A stretch of 64,000 nucleotides of DNA, from assembly GCF_050948175.1 (NCBI RefSeq), contig NW_027490125.1:620001-684000 (forward strand), in the 5' to 3' direction. Every line of letters begins with the position of its first letter. Position 1 is the stretch's first letter. The notes beneath the pieces were generated by a model. It did no database searches, had not been told where the DNA came from, and saw only the letters and a list, made by a program, of their open reading frames with translations. This DNA comes from Xylocopa sonorina. Its lineage: Eukaryota; Arthropoda; Insecta; Hymenoptera; Apidae. Both the position numbers and the translations under genes were made by a program. Shown here in pieces: positions 1-13,258 of the stretch.

Positions 1-560
1 GTCTCTCGAGGCGCGTCTGGGACCTCCTCGGTTCGCGAGGCGCTACGGTCGCAGGCGCTCGTGGTAGGGTGCGCGCGGTCCAGCGAGTGGGGACTCGCGG
101 CGCGTGGTGGGGCTAGCGGCTCGTGCCGATAGCCTGGGCGCATCTAGAGTCTAATCTTAGGAATAAGGACTTAGAATTACATGTGTGTTGTGGTGTGTTA
201 CAATTCGTGTCGAGTACTTATATCTATGAGTATTATAGACTTATTCTAGAAATAGTACCTAGGTTCAGGCAACGCAGATTCCCTGAACTGGAAAAGTCCC
301 TATTGCGGCGACGGACTGCGGCTTCTTCTCTCTGTTGGGCGGAATTCCTGATGAGAGGGCGATAGGGTTGCTCGTAGATGCGAGCGAGACAGCGGACCTT
401 GCAGGTACGTCTGAGTGCGTGCGGTCGTGCGCGCGCGAATCTGCTGATTGCCGATACTTCAGGCAAGTATTGCAGGTTGCCTGTGTCCAGGGGTCGATGC
501 TGGAGGTTACGAGGATGCTGACGTATGTAATGGGTGGCAGGCGCTACGACTGACGTCACA
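1..560. mobile_element. Partial solo LTR, right-hand part, cut by the window edge
   Basis: This non-satellite, GC-richer stretch ends in GACGTCACA and is followed directly by CTAG and satellite sequence. It is a copy of 10704-11263 at an offset of 10703 bp. The only difference I saw across positions 1-942 is at 494 (T here, A at 11197). The left part of the element lies outside the window. Small open frames on both strands at 123-559 have no recognisable domain and recur only because the block is duplicated. By comparison with the complete copy I read it as the end of an LTR-retrotransposon LTR; the element family is inferred. Confidence 0.75.
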
Positions 561-1078
561 CTAGGAAATAGCGCTGGCAGATGCCTACGTATCGAAGCAT
601 TAGAGTTCTAATGCATCTTAAATCGCGATATCGCATCTCATTCCTATGTTTCTTGATAAGATATAATATTCATTGTGAAATGTTATGCCTACTCCGTACG
701 CACCTCAAAAGAATGTAAGTGCGACACTTCCTTCCTGGGAAATAGCGTTTGCAGATGTCTACGTATCGTAGCAGTAGAGTTCTAATGGTTCTTAAAACGA
801 GATGTCGCATCACATTTCTATGTTTCATGATAAGATATAATATTCATTGCGAACTGTCATGTAAACCTCGTGTTCACTTCAAAAGAGTGTAAATGCGACA
901 CTTCCATGCTAGGAAATAGCGTTTGCAGGTGTCTACGTATCGTAGCATTTGTGTTCTAATGCTTCTCAAAACGCGATATCGCATCTCCTTTCTATGTTTC
1001 ATGATAATATATAATAATCATTGCGAAGTGTCATGTATACCTTGCATACACTTCAAATGAATGAAAATGCGACACTCC

Positions 1079-3180
1079 CTTGCTAGGAAATAGCGTCTGC
1101 AGATGTCTACGTATCGTAGCAATAGAGTTCTAATGCTTCTTAAAACGCGACATCGCATCTCATTTCTATGATTCATGATAAGATACAATATTAATTGCCA
1201 AGTGTCATGTATACCTCGTATTCACTTCAAAAGAATGATAATGCCTCACTTCCTTGCTAGGCAATAGCGTTTGCAGATGTCTATGTATCGTAGCAATAGG
1301 GTTCTAATTCTACATAAAACGCGATATCGCATCTCATTTCTATGTTTCATGATAAGATACAATATTCATTGCGAAGTGTCATGTATACCTCGTATTCACT
1401 TCAAAACAATGTAAATGCAACACTTCCTTGCTAGGAAATAGCGTTTGCAGATGTCTACGTATCGAAGCAATAGAGTCCTAATGCTGCTTAAATCGCGATA
1501 TCGCATCGCATTTCTATGTTTCATTATAATATATAATATTTATTGCGAAGTGTCTTGTATACCTCGCATACACTTCAAATGAATGTAAATGCGACACTTC
1601 CTTGCAAGGAAATAGCGTTGGCAGATGTCTACGTATTGATGCAATAGAGATCTACTGCTTCTTAAATCGCAATATCGCATCTCATTTCTATGATTCATGA
1701 TAAGATATAATATTCGATGTGGAGTGTTATGTATACCTCGTATTCACTTCAAAAGAATATGAATGCGACGCTTCCTTTCTAGGAAATAGCGTTTGCAGAT
1801 GTCTACGTATCGTAACAGGAGCTTTCTAACGCTTGTTATAAAGCGATATCGCATCTCATTTCTATGTTTCGTGATAAGATATAATATTAATTGCGAAGTG
1901 TCACGTATACCACGTATTCACTTCAGAAGAATGTAAATGCGACACTTCCCTGAAATTACATAGTGTTTGCAGATTTCTACGTATCGTAGCAATAGAGTTC
2001 TAAAGCTTCATAAAACAAGATATCGCATCTCATTTATATGTTTCGTGATAAGATCTGATATCCATTGGGGAGTGCTATGTATACCTCGTATTCACTTCAA
2101 AAGAATGTAAATGCGACACTTCCTTGCTATTAAATAGCGTTTGAACATGTCTACGTATCGTAGCAATCGTTCTAATGCTCTTTAAAATGCGATATCGCAT
2201 CTCATTCTTTGTTTCATGATAAGATATAATATTCATTGCGAAGTGTCATGTATACCTCATATTCGCTTCAGAAGAATGTAAATGCGACACTTCCTTGCTA
2301 GGAAATAGCGTTTGCAGATGTCCCCGTACCGAAGCAATAGAGTTTTAATTCCTCCAATATCGCGATATCGCATTTCATTTCTATGTTTCGTGATAAGGTA
2401 TAATATAGGTTGTGGAATGTTATGTATACCTCATATTCACTTCAAAAGAATGCAAATGCGACACTTCCTTCCTAGGAATTAGCGTTTGCAGATGTCTACG
2501 TATCGTACCAATGTAGTTCTAATGCTTCTTAAAACGCGATATCGTATCTCATTTCTATGTTTTATGATAAGAAATAATATACATTCCGAAGTGTCATGTA
2601 TACCTTGTATTCACTTCAAAAGAATGTATATGCGACACTTCCTTGCTATTAAATAGCGTTTGCACATGTCTACGTATCGTAGCAATAGAGCTCTAATGCT
2701 TCTCAAAACGCGATATCGCATCTCATTTCTATGTTTCATGATAAGATATAATGTTCATTGCGAAGTATCACTTATACCTCGCATACACTTCAAATGAATG
2801 TAATTGCGACACTTCATTGCTTGGAAATAGTGCTGGCAGGATGTCTACGTGTCGAAGCAATAAAGTTCTAATGCTTCTTAAACCGGGATATCGCATTTCA
2901 TTTCTATGTTTCATGATAAGATATAATATTCATTGCGGAGTGTCATGTATACCTGGCATTCACTTCAAAAGAATGTAAATGCGACACTTCCTTCCTAGGA
3001 AATATCGTTGGCAGATGTCTACGTATCGAGGCAATAGAGTTCTAATGCTTCTTAAAACGCGATATAACATCACATTTCTATGTTTCATGATAAGAAATAA
3101 TATTCAATGCGAAGTGTTATGTATTCCTCGTCTACACTTCAAATGAATCTAAATGTGACACTTCCTTGCTAGGAAATAGC
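1079..3180 (+). repeat. Higher-order repeat copy A, 2434 bp offset
   Basis: This run of about 12 monomers recurs at 3513-5614 with an offset of 2434 bp (14 monomers, 2 bp short). Rare monomer variants recur in order: TATTCGATGTGGAGTG near 1712 and 4146, a degenerate monomer with ACTTCCCTGAAATTACATAG near 1943 and 4377, and the shortened GCAATCGTTCTAATGCTC near 2163 and 4597. Only scattered substitutions separate the copies, for example TCGCATCGC at 1500 against TCGCATCTC, so the duplication is recent compared with divergence between neighbouring monomers. Confidence 0.93.
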
Positions 3181-3512
3181 GTTGGCAGATGCCTACGGAT
3201 CGAAGCAGTAGGGTTCTAATGCTTCATAAAACGTGATATCGCATCTCACTTCTATGTTTCATGATAAGATATAATATTCATTGCGAAGTGTTAAGTATAC
3301 CTCGCATTAACTTCAAAAGAATATAAATGTGACACTTCCTTGCTAGGAAATAGCGTTTGCAGGTTTCTGCGTATCGTAGCATTAGATTTCTATTGCATCT
3401 TAAAACGAGATACCGCATCTCATTTCTATGTTTCATGATAAGATATAATATGCATTGCGAAGAGACATGTATTCCTAGTCTTCACTTCAAATGAATGTAA
3501 ATGCGATACTTC

Positions 3513-5614
3513 CTTGCTAGGAAATAGCGTCTGCAGATGTCTACGTATCGTAGCAATAGAGTTCTAATGCTTCTTAAAACGCGACATCGCATCTCATTTC
3601 TATGATTCATGATAAGATACAATATTAATTGCCAAGTGTCATGTATACCTCGTATTCACTTCAAAAGAATGATAATGCCTCACTTCCTTGCTAGGCAATA
3701 GCGTTTGCAGATGTCTATGTATCGTAGCAATAGGGTTCTAATTCTACATAAAACGCGATATCGCATCTCATTTCTATGTTTCATGATAAGATACAATATT
3801 CATTGCGAAGTGTCATGTATACCTCGTAATCACTTCAAAACAATGTAAATGCAACACTTCCTTGCTAGGAAATAGCGTTTGCAGATGTCTACGTATCGAA
3901 GCAATAGAGTCCTAATGCTGCTTAAATCGCGATATCGCATCTCATTTCTATGTTTCATTATAATATATAATATTTATTGCGAAGTGTCTTGTATACCTCG
4001 CATACACTTCAAATGAATGTAAATGCGACACTTCCTTGCAAGGAAATAGCGTTGGCAGATGTCTACGTATTGATGCAATAGAGATCTACTGCTTCTTAAA
4101 TCGCAATATCGCATCTCATTTCTATGATTCATGATAAGATATAATATTCGATGTGGAGTGTTATGTATACCTCGTATTCACTTCAAAAGAATATGAATGC
4201 GACGCTTCCTTTCTAGGAAATAGCGTTTGCAGATGTCTACGTATCGTAACAGGAGCTTTCTAACGCTTGTTATAAAGCGATATCGCATCCCATTTCTATG
4301 TTTCGTGATAAGATATAATATTAATTGCGAAGTGTCACGTATACCACGTATTCACTTCAGAAGAATGTAAATGCGACACTTCCCTGAAATTACATAGTGT
4401 TTGCAGATTTCTACGTATCGTAGCAATAGAGTTCTAAAGCTTCATAAAACAAGATATCGCATCTCATTTATATGTTTCGTGATAAGATCTGATATCCATT
4501 GGGGAGTGCTATGTATACCTCGTATTCACTTCAAAAGAATGTAAATGCGACACTTCCTTGCTATTAAATAGCGTTTGAACATGTCTACGTATCGTAGCAA
4601 TCGTTCTAATGCTCTTTAAAATGCGATATCGCATCTCATTCTTTGTTTCATGATAAGATATAATATTCATTGCGAAGTGTCATGTATACCTCATATTCGC
4701 TTCAGAAGAATGTAAATGCGACACTTCCTTGCTAGGAAATAGCGTTTGCAGATGTCCCCGTACCGAAGCAATAGAGTTTTAATTCCTCCAATATCGCGAT
4801 ATCGCATTTCATTTCTATGTTTCGTGATAAGGTATAATATAGGTTGTGGAATGTTATGTATACCTCATATTCACTTCAAAAGAATGCAAATGCGACACTT
4901 CCTTCCTAGGAATTAGCGTTTGCAGATGTCTACGTATCGTACCAATGTAGTTCTAATGCTTCTTAAAACGCGATATCGTATCTCATTTCTATGTTTTATG
5001 ATAAGAAATAATATACATTCCGAAGTGTCATGTATACCTTGTATTCACTTCAAAAGAATGTATATGCGACACTTCCTTGCTATTAAATAGCGTTTGCACA
5101 TGTCTACGTATCGTAGCAATAGAGCTCTAATGCATCTCAAAACGCGATATCGCATCTCATTTCTATGTTTCATGATAAGATATAATGTTCATTGCGAAGT
5201 ATCACTTATACCTCGCATACACTTCAAATGAATGTAATTGCGACACTTCATTGCTTGGAAATAGTGCTGGCAGGATGTCTACGTGTCGAAGCAATAAAGT
5301 TCTAATGCTTCTTAAACCGGGATATCGCATTTCATTTCTATGTTTCATGATAAGATATAATATTCATTGCGGAGTGTCATGTATACCTGGCATTCACTTC
5401 AAAAGAATGTAAATGCGACACTTCCTTCCTAGGAAATATCGTTGGCAGATGTCTACGTATCGAGGCAATAGAGTTCTAATGCTTCTTAAAACGCGATATA
5501 ACATCACATTTCTATGTTTCATGATAAGAAATAATATTCAATGCGAAGTGTTATGTATTCCTCGTCTACACTTCAAATGAATCTAAATGCGACACTTCCT
5601 TGCTAGGAAATAGC
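3513..5614 (+). repeat. Higher-order repeat copy B, 2434 bp offset
   Basis: Second copy of the 1079-3180 block. Similarity drops to ordinary between-monomer level after about 5614 (TAGCGGTTGCAG here, TAGCGTTGGCAG in copy A). The roughly 330 bp between the two copies (3181-3512) is ordinary satellite. Confidence 0.93.
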
Positions 5615-8159
5615 GGTTGCAGATGTCTACGTATCGAAGCAATAGATTTCTAATGCTTCTTGAAATGGGATATCGCATCTCATTTCTATGTTTCATGTTA
5701 ATTTATAATATTCATTGTGGAATGTTATATATACCTCGCATTCACTTCAAAAGAATGTAAATTCGACACGTACTTGCTATGAAATAGCGTTTGTAGATGT
5801 CTATGTATCGTAGCAATGCAGTTCTAAAGCTTCTTAAAACGCGATATCACATCGCATTTCTACGTTTCATGATAAGATATAATATTCATTGCGAAGTTTT
5901 ACGTATTCCTCGTATTCACTTCAAATGAATGTAAATGCGACACTTTCTTGCTAGGAAATAGCGTTTGCAGATGTCTACGTATCGAAGCAATAGAGATCTA
6001 ACCCTTCTTAAAACGCGATATCGCATCTCATTTCTATGTTTCAAGATAATATATAGTATTCATTGTGAAATGTTATGTATACCTCGTTTTCACTTCAAAT
6101 AAATGTAAATGCGACACTTCCTTGCAAGGAAATAGCGTTTGCAGATGTCTACGTATCGAAGCAATAGAGTTCTACAGCTTCTTAAAGCGGGATATCGCAT
6201 CCCATTTATATGTCTCATGATTAGAAATAATTTTCCACTGCGAAGTGTCATGTATAGCTCGTATCACTTCAAAAGAATGTAAATGCGGCACTTCCTTGAT
6301 AGGAAGTAGCGTTCGCAGATGTCTACCTATCGAAGCAATAGAGTTCTATTGCTTCTCAAAACACAAAATCGCATCTCATTTCTATGTTTCATGATAAGAT
6401 ATAATATTCATTGTGGAGTGTTATGCATACCTCCTATTCACTTCAGAAGAATGTAAATGCGACACTTCCTTGCTAAAAAATAGCGTTTGCAGATGTCTAC
6501 GTATCGAAGCAATAGAGTTCTAATGCTTCTTAAAACGGGATATCGCATATCATTTCTATGTTTCGTGATAAGATATAATATTCATTGTGCAGCGTTATGT
6601 ATATCTAGTCTACACATCAAATGAATGTAAATGCGACACTTCCCTGCTAGCAAATAGCGTGTGCAGATGTCTAAATATCGAAGCAATAGAGTTTTAATGC
6701 TTCTTAAAAAGAGATAACGCATCACAATTCTATGTTTCATGATAAGATTTACTATTCATTGTGGTGTGATATGTATACCTGGTATTCACTTCAAAACAAT
6801 GCGAATACGACACTTCCTTGCTAGGAAATAGCGTTTGCAGATGTCTACGTATCGTAGCAACATAGTTCTAATGCTTGTAAAAATTCGATATCGCATCTCA
6901 TTTCTATGTTTCGTGATAAGATATAATATTCATTGCGTAGTGTCGTGTATATCTCGTACTCACTTCAAAAGAATGTAACTGCGGCACTTACTTGCTAGGA
7001 AATAGCGTTTCCAGATGTCTACGTATTGAAACAATTGAGTTCTAATGCTTCTTCAAACGAGATGTCGCATCTCATTTCTATGTTTCACGATAAGATATAA
7101 TATTAATAGCAAAGTGTTATGCATTGCTCTTCAAACTTTCGAATGAATGTAAATGCGACACTTCCTTGCTAGGAAGTAGCGTTTGCATATGTCTACGTAT
7201 CGAAGCAATAGGGTCCTAGTGCCTCTTAAATCGCGATATCGCATCTCATTTCTATGTTTCATGATAAGATATAATATTCATTGCGAACTGTCTTGTATAC
7301 CTCGGATTCACTTCAGAAGAATGTAAATGCGACACTTCCTTGCTAGGAAGTAGCGTTTGCAGATGTCTGCGTATCGAAGCAATAGAGTTCTAATTCATTT
7401 TAAAACACGATATCGCATCTCATTCCTATGTCTCATGATATGATATGATATTCATTATGGCGTGTTATGTATACCTCGTACTCACCTCAAAAGAATGTAA
7501 ATGCGACACTTCCTTGCTAGGAATTAGCGTTTGCAGATGTCTACGTATCGAAGCAATAGATTTCTTATACTTCTAAAATCGCGATATCGCATCTCATTTC
7601 AATGTTTCATGATAATATGTAATATTCATTGCGAAGTGTCTTGTATACCTCGCATACACTTCAAATGAATATAAATGCGACACTTCCTTGCTAGGAAATA
7701 GCGTTGGCAGATGTCTACGTATCGATGCAAAAGAGATCTACTGCTGCTTATATCGCCATATAGCATCTAATTCCTATGTTTCATGATAAGATATAATATT
7801 CATTGCGAAGTGTCTTGTATACCTCGCATACACTTCAAATGAATGCAAATGCGACACTTCCTTGCTAGGAAATAGCGTTGGCAGATGGCTAGGTATCGAA
7901 GCAATCGAGATCTACTGCTTCTTAAATCGCCATATCGCATCTCATTTCTATGTTTCATGATAAGATATAATATTCATTGTGCAGTGATATGTATATCTCG
8001 TCTACACTTCAAAAGAATGTAAATGCGACACTTCCTTGCTAGGAAGTAGCGTCTGCAGATGTCTACGTATCGTAGCATTAGAGTTCTAATGCTTCTCAAA
8101 ACGCGATATCGCATCTCATTTCTATGTCTCATGATAAGATATAATATTCATTGCGAAGT

Positions 8160-8490
8160 GTCTTGTATACGTCGCATACACTTCAAATGAATGTAAATGC
8201 GACACTTCCCTGCTAGGAAATAGCGTTGTCAGATGTCTACGTATCGAAGCAGTAGAGATCTACTGCTTCTTAAATCGCAACATCGCATCTCATTTCTATG
8301 TTTCATGATAAGATATAATATTCGATGTGGAGTGTTATGTATACCTCGTATTCACTTCAAAAGAATATGAATGCGACGCTTCCTTTCTAGGAAATAGCGT
8401 TTGCAGATGTCTACGTATCGTAGCAGGAGCTTTCTAACGCTTGTTATAAAGCGATAAGATATAATATTAATTGCGAAGTGTCACGAATGC
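8160..8490 (+). repeat. Partial third copy of the 2434 bp unit with internal deletion
   Basis: It matches about 1550-1900, including TATTCGATGTGGAGTG and CGTAGCAGGAGCTTTC (CGTAACAGGAGC in the other copies). Near 8455 it lacks 28 bp present in the other copies. The join reads AAAGCGATAAGATATAAT, so the missing piece lies between two GATA tetramers, as expected from slippage or short-homology deletion. Confidence 0.8.
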
Positions 8491-9749
8491 CTCGTATTCA
8501 CTTCAAAAGAATGTAATTGCGACACTTCCTTGCTAGGAAATAGCGTTTGCAGATGTCTACGTATCGTAGAAATAGAGTTCTAATTCTTCTTAAAACGCGA
8601 TATAGCATCTCATTTCTATGTTTCATGATAAGATATAATATTCATTGTGGAGTGTTATGCATACCTCCTATTCACTTCAAAAGAATGTAAATGCGACACT
8701 TCCTTGCTAGAAAATAGCGTTCCCAGATGTCTACGTATAGAAACAATAGGGTTCTAATGCTTCTTAAAACGAGATTTCGCATCTCATTTCTATGTTTCAT
8801 GATGAGATATCATATTCATTGCGAAGTGTCATGTACACCTCGTATTCACATCAAAGGAATGAAAATGCGACACTTCCTTGCTAGGAACTAGCGTTTGCAG
8901 ATGTTTACGTATCGAAGCAATATAGTTCTAATGCTTCTTAAAACGCGATATCGCACCTCATTCCTACGTTTCATGATAAGATATAATATTCATTGTGGAG
9001 TATTATGTATACCTTGTTCCACTTCAAAAGAATGTAAATGCGACACTCCCCTTGTTAGGAAGTAGCGTTTGCAGATGTCTACGAATCGAAGCAACAGTGT
9101 TCTAATGCTTCTTAAATCGAGATATCGCATCTCATTTCTATGCTTCATGATAAGATATAATATTCATTGTGCAGTGTTATGTATACCTCGTATTTACTTC
9201 AAAAGAATGTAAATGCGACACTTCCTTGCTAGGAAATGGCGTTTGCAGATATCTACGTATGGTAGCATTAGAGTACTAATGCTTCTCAAAACGCGATATT
9301 GCATCTCATTTCTATGTTTCATGGTAAGATGTAATATTCATTGCGAAATGTCTTGTATACCTCGCATACACTTCAAATGAATGTAAATACGACACTTTCT
9401 TGCTAAGAAATAGCGTTGGCAGATGTCTACGCATCGAAGCAATAGAGTTCTAATGCTTCTTAGAACGAGATGTCGCATCTCATTCCTATGTTTCATGATA
9501 TGATATAATATTCTTTGCGATTGGTTATGTATATCTCGTCTGCAGTTAAAAAGAATGTAAATGCGACTCTTCCTTCTAGGAAATAGCGTTTGCAGATGTC
9601 TAGGTATCGTAGCAATAGAGTTCTAATGCTTCTTAAAAAGCGATATCGCTCCTCATTTCTATAATTCATGGTAAGATATAATATTCATTGTGAAGTGTTA
9701 TGTATACCTCGAATTCACTTCAAAAGAATGTAAATGCGACACTTCCTTG

Positions 9750-9753
9750 CTAG
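9750..9753. other. Left target-site duplication CTAG
   Basis: CTAG precedes the LTR start at 9754 and is repeated at 11264-11267. In an uninterrupted monomer it occurs once, inside TTCCTTGCTAGGAA, at consensus positions 15-18. Confidence 0.85.
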
Positions 9754-9913
9754 TGTCGCGTCCGGCGAAGGAATTTTTCGTTTATCCGGAGGCTTCACGA
9801 CAGGAGCCTATTTAGACGGTTTTCGCTCCGCGGGAACGCGTTACGACCGGGTCCGATATTTTTGGCTTACGCGACGCGGTAAAAACACTCGCGATATGAT
9901 GGAGAAGCCTTAC

Positions 9914-10284
9914 CTTTCGCTGGCTTCAGTCTCGATACGCAGGTAGAATGTGCGTCGGGGGTCGTTGGTAGGTATCGATACAGCGATCTGTCGGTTGATG
10001 TTGACGGTGACTTTGATTAACTTCCAGCATAACGGGAAACAGCGGTCTGGATGCAGAGTAGATTCAGCGGAGACTGTGGATATTGCAGAGACGTTGGCTG
10101 CAGAGGCAGGCGAATCGGCGTTGATCAGCGTTTCGGAAAACTGTGACTGAACCGGAACGATGACGACAGGTTGCTGCGGTACGAGGACTCGGGGTGTATC
10201 TCCCAGGTATTCTCGAGCAAGTGAACGAATAAAATTCTTACGACCCGCGCGTCGTGTTCTTCGCGAACCGGATCCACGTTTCAT
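9914..10284 (-). CDS. Conserved open frame in the LTR, possible 5' exon, function unknown
   Basis: A minus-strand frame opens with ATG at 10284 and runs about 123 codons to AGCGAAAG, followed at 9913 by GTAAG, a good splice-donor match. Unspliced, it stops at once on the TAA inside GTAAG. The start is basic (R-rich, then RRAGRKN). Two islands match the frames in the other two LTRs: RAGRKN near residues 12-17, and NDPRR near the end. R-A-G-R and N-D-P-R-R use partly different codons (GCG/GCC, GGT/GGG, CGT/AGG, AAC/AAT, CCC/CCT), as under past protein-level selection. The last 38 nt are one base shorter than in the other subfamily, so the reading phase at the donor differs. No known domain recognised. 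It could be the first exon of a spliced retroelement product, or a relic. Confidence 0.4.
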
Positions 10285-10435
10285 TCACCCAGTTTTTCTG
10301 TACTTTCAGGCAATGTTCAGAAGGATAGGCGGCGGTCCGCTCTATCGCAACGTCGCAAAGCTGAGCTCTATACTCCTTCAAGGTGAACAAACGCAACCCA
10401 ATTGTTGGAAGGAACACGTCGTAGAATTTGTAGAT

Positions 10436-10615
10436 TAAGAATAATGTTTTAACGTAAGAACTAGTATATTAACTTTAGATTTAGTAATTACTGGAATAGG
10501 AACTAGTAGAACTGGTAAAAGAACTTGTAGATTGGATTTAGTAACTAAAGTAAAATATATTCTAAGTTAAAATGTACAAAAGTGAAATTATTCTAAGTTA
10601 GAACTAGTAAAATGG
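10436..10615. other. AT-rich central segment of the LTR
   Basis: This segment is rich in GAACTAGTA and TTCTAAGTTA words and has no long open frame. It is homologous to the AT-rich segments at about 35453-35640 and 41573-41745, where AATAAA occurs at 35530 and 41641. This copy has no AATAAA at that place. It is probably untranslated or regulatory LTR sequence. Confidence 0.55.
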
Positions 10616-10703
10616 AAATAGCAACGCGTAGCCTAGACCCCACATTGAGGCGGCTTGAGATGGAAGATCGATGTTAACTCTAGAAGCCCGAGGACTCGAA
10701 TGT

Positions 10704-11645
10704 GTCTCTCGAGGCGCGTCTGGGACCTCCTCGGTTCGCGAGGCGCTACGGTCGCAGGCGCTCGTGGTAGGGTGCGCGCGGTCCAGCGAGTGGGGACTCG
10801 CGGCGCGTGGTGGGGCTAGCGGCTCGTGCCGATAGCCTGGGCGCATCTAGAGTCTAATCTTAGGAATAAGGACTTAGAATTACATGTGTGTTGTGGTGTG
10901 TTACAATTCGTGTCGAGTACTTATATCTATGAGTATTATAGACTTATTCTAGAAATAGTACCTAGGTTCAGGCAACGCAGATTCCCTGAACTGGAAAAGT
11001 CCCTATTGCGGCGACGGACTGCGGCTTCTTCTCTCTGTTGGGCGGAATTCCTGATGAGAGGGCGATAGGGTTGCTCGTAGATGCGAGCGAGACAGCGGAC
11101 CTTGCAGGTACGTCTGAGTGCGTGCGGTCGTGCGCGCGCGAATCTGCTGATTGCCGATACTTCAGGCAAGTATTGCAGGTTGCCTGTGTCCAGGGGACGA
11201 TGCTGGAGGTTACGAGGATGCTGACGTATGTAATGGGTGGCAGGCGCTACGACTGACGTCACACTAGGAAATAGCGCTGGCAGATGCCTACGTATCGAAG
11301 CATTAGAGTTCTAATGCATCTTAAATCGCGATATCGCATCTCATTCCTATGTTTCTTGATAAGATATAATATTCATTGTGAAATGTTATGCCTACTCCGT
11401 ACGCACCTCAAAAGAATGTAAGTGCGACACTTCCTTCCTGGGAAATAGCGTTTGCAGATGTCTACGTATCGTAGCAGTAGAGTTCTAATGGTTCTTAAAA
11501 CGAGATGTCGCATCACATTTCTATGTTTCATGATAAGATATAATATTCATTGCGAACTGTCATGTAAACCTCGTGTTCACTTCAAAAGAGTGTAAATGCG
11601 ACACTTCCATGCTAGGAAATAGCGTTTGCAGGTGTCTACGTATCG
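10704..11645. repeat. Segmental duplicate of 1-942 (LTR tail plus satellite flank)
   Basis: Positions 1-942 recur here at an offset of 10703 bp with one substitution seen (494/11197). The match runs through the LTR end and across about 380 bp of satellite, ending where CGTAGCATTTG (941) becomes CGCAGCAATTG (11644). Because it includes LTR, target duplication and satellite, it is a duplication of the inserted locus and not two insertions. Confidence 0.95.
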
Positions 11646-13258
11646 CAGCAATTGTGTTCCAATGCTTCTTAAATCGCGATATCGCACCTCAATTCTACGT
11701 TTCATGATAAGATATAATTTTCATTGTGTAGTGTTATGTATATATCGTATTAACTTCAAAAGAATGTAAACGCGACACTTCCATGCTAGGAAATACCTCA
11801 TGTATACCTCGCATTAACGTCAAAAGTATGTGAATGCGACACTTCCATGCTAGGAAATAGCGTTCGCAGATGTCTACGTATCGTAGCAAAAGTGTTCTAG
11901 TGCTTCTTAAAACTCGATGCCGCATCTCATTTCTATGTTTCACGATAACATATGATATTCATTGTGGAGTGTTATGTATACCTCGTATTCACATCAAAAT
12001 GAAGTAAGTGCGACGCTTCCTTGCTAGGATGTAGAGTTTGCAGATGTCTACGTATCGAAGCAATGGAATTCTAATGCGTCTTAAATCGCGATATCGCATC
12101 TCATTTCTATGTTTCATGATAAGAGATAATATTCATAGTGCAAAGTTATGTATACATCTCATTCACTTCAAAAGAATTTAAATGGGACATTTCATTGCTA
12201 GGAAATGGCGTTTGCAGATGTCTACGTATCGTAGCATTAGAGTTCTAATGCTTCTTAATACGAGATATCGCATCTCATTTCTATGTTTCATGATAAGGTA
12301 TAATATTTATAGCGAAGTGTCATGTATACCTCGTATTCACATCAAAAGAATGTAAATGCGACACTTCCTTGTTAGGAAATAACGTTTGCAGATGTCTACG
12401 TATCGAAGCAATAGAGTTCTAGTAATTCTTAATACGGGATATCGCATCTCATTTCTTTGTTTCATGATAAGATATAATATTCATTGCGAAGTGTCATGTA
12501 TACCTCGTATTTACTTCAAAAGAATATAAATGCGACACTTTCGAGCAAGGAGGAAGCGTTTGCAGATGTCTACGTATCGTAGCAATAGAGTTCTAATGCT
12601 TCTTAAATCGCGATATCGCATTCCCTTCCTATCTTTCATGATAAGATATAATATTCATTACCAAGTGTCACTTATACCTCGCATGCACTTCAAATGAATG
12701 TAAATGAGACACTTCCTTGCCAGGAAATAGCGTTTGCAGATCTCAATGTATCGAAGCAATAGAGTTCTAATAACTCTTAAAACGGGATATCGCATCTCAT
12801 TTCTATGTTTCATGATAAGATATAATATTCATTGCGAAGTGTTATGTATACCTCGTCTACGCTTCAAGAGAATGTTAATGCGACACTTGCTTGCTAGGAA
12901 GTAGCGTTTCCAGATGTCTACGTATCAAAGCAATAGTGTTGTAATGCTTCTTAAATCGCGATGTCGCATCGCATTTCTATGTTTCATGATAAGATGTAAT
13001 ATTCATTGCGAAGTGTCATGTATACCTCGCACGTGCATCAAAAGAATGTAAATGCGACAGTTCCTTTCTAGGGAATAGCGATGGCAGTTGTCTACGTGTC
13101 GAAGCAATAGGGTCCTAATGCTTCTTAAAACGAGATATCGCTCCTCATTTCTATGTTTCACGGTAAGATATTATATTCATTGTGGAGTGTTATGTGTAAC
13201 TCGTATTCACTTCAAAAGAATGTAAATCCGACACTTCCTTGCTAGGAAATAGCGTTTG

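Larger units (their letters stand above)
561..9753 (+). repeat. 174 bp satellite array, block 1
   Basis: About 53 tandem monomers, all in one orientation. Typical landmarks, in consensus numbering, are GCGACACTTC at 1, TAGCGTTTGCAGATGTCTACGT from about 23, the palindrome GCGATATCGC at 79-88, TGATAAGATATAATATTC at about 108-125 and TATACCTCG at about 142. The first bases, 561-564 (CTAG), are the right-hand target duplication of the LTR that ends at 560. The block contains the 2434 bp higher-order repeat and a partial third copy of it. No gene is seen. Open frames such as 2751-2978 and 5185-5412 are the same satellite frame in two higher-order copies. Confidence 0.97.
9754..11263. mobile_element. 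Solo LTR-like insert, subfamily 1 (complete, 1510 bp)
   Basis: The insert interrupts a satellite monomer exactly between TTCCTTGCTAG and CTAGGAAATAG. Its ends are TGTCGCGTCC and GACGTCACA, giving short imperfect inverted termini with TG and CA at the tips, and a 4 bp target duplication flanks it. This is the pattern of an integrated LTR retroelement reduced to one LTR by recombination. Inside are a homologous left section with a minus-strand open frame (9914-10284), an AT-rich central section (about 10436-10615) and a GC-rich section (about 10700-10830). No gag, protease, reverse transcriptase or integrase sequence is present. A small non-autonomous DNA transposon with TGT...ACA ends is the main alternative. 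Transcription strand is undecided; the splice-donor evidence favours minus. Confidence 0.75.

Noticed and set aside
233..559. 108-codon minus-strand frame, repeated at 10936-11262
   Set aside because: Repeated only because the whole segment is duplicated; it overlaps other open frames on the plus strand and does not match the homologous part of the other LTR subfamily.
2751..5412. Two identical 75-codon open frames
   Set aside because: They are the same satellite frame in the two 2434 bp higher-order copies. Neighbouring monomers have stops in it and it shows no protein features.
561..9753. CRISPR-like array
   Set aside because: Regular spacing is present, but the whole 174 bp unit is repeated with no unique spacers, and units touch head to tail.
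9754..11263. Non-autonomous DNA transposon with TGT...ACA ends
   Set aside because: Not excluded, but the inverted termini are only about 9 bp and imperfect, and the TG...CA tips, 4 bp duplication, length near 1.5 kb and splice donor near one end fit a solo LTR better.
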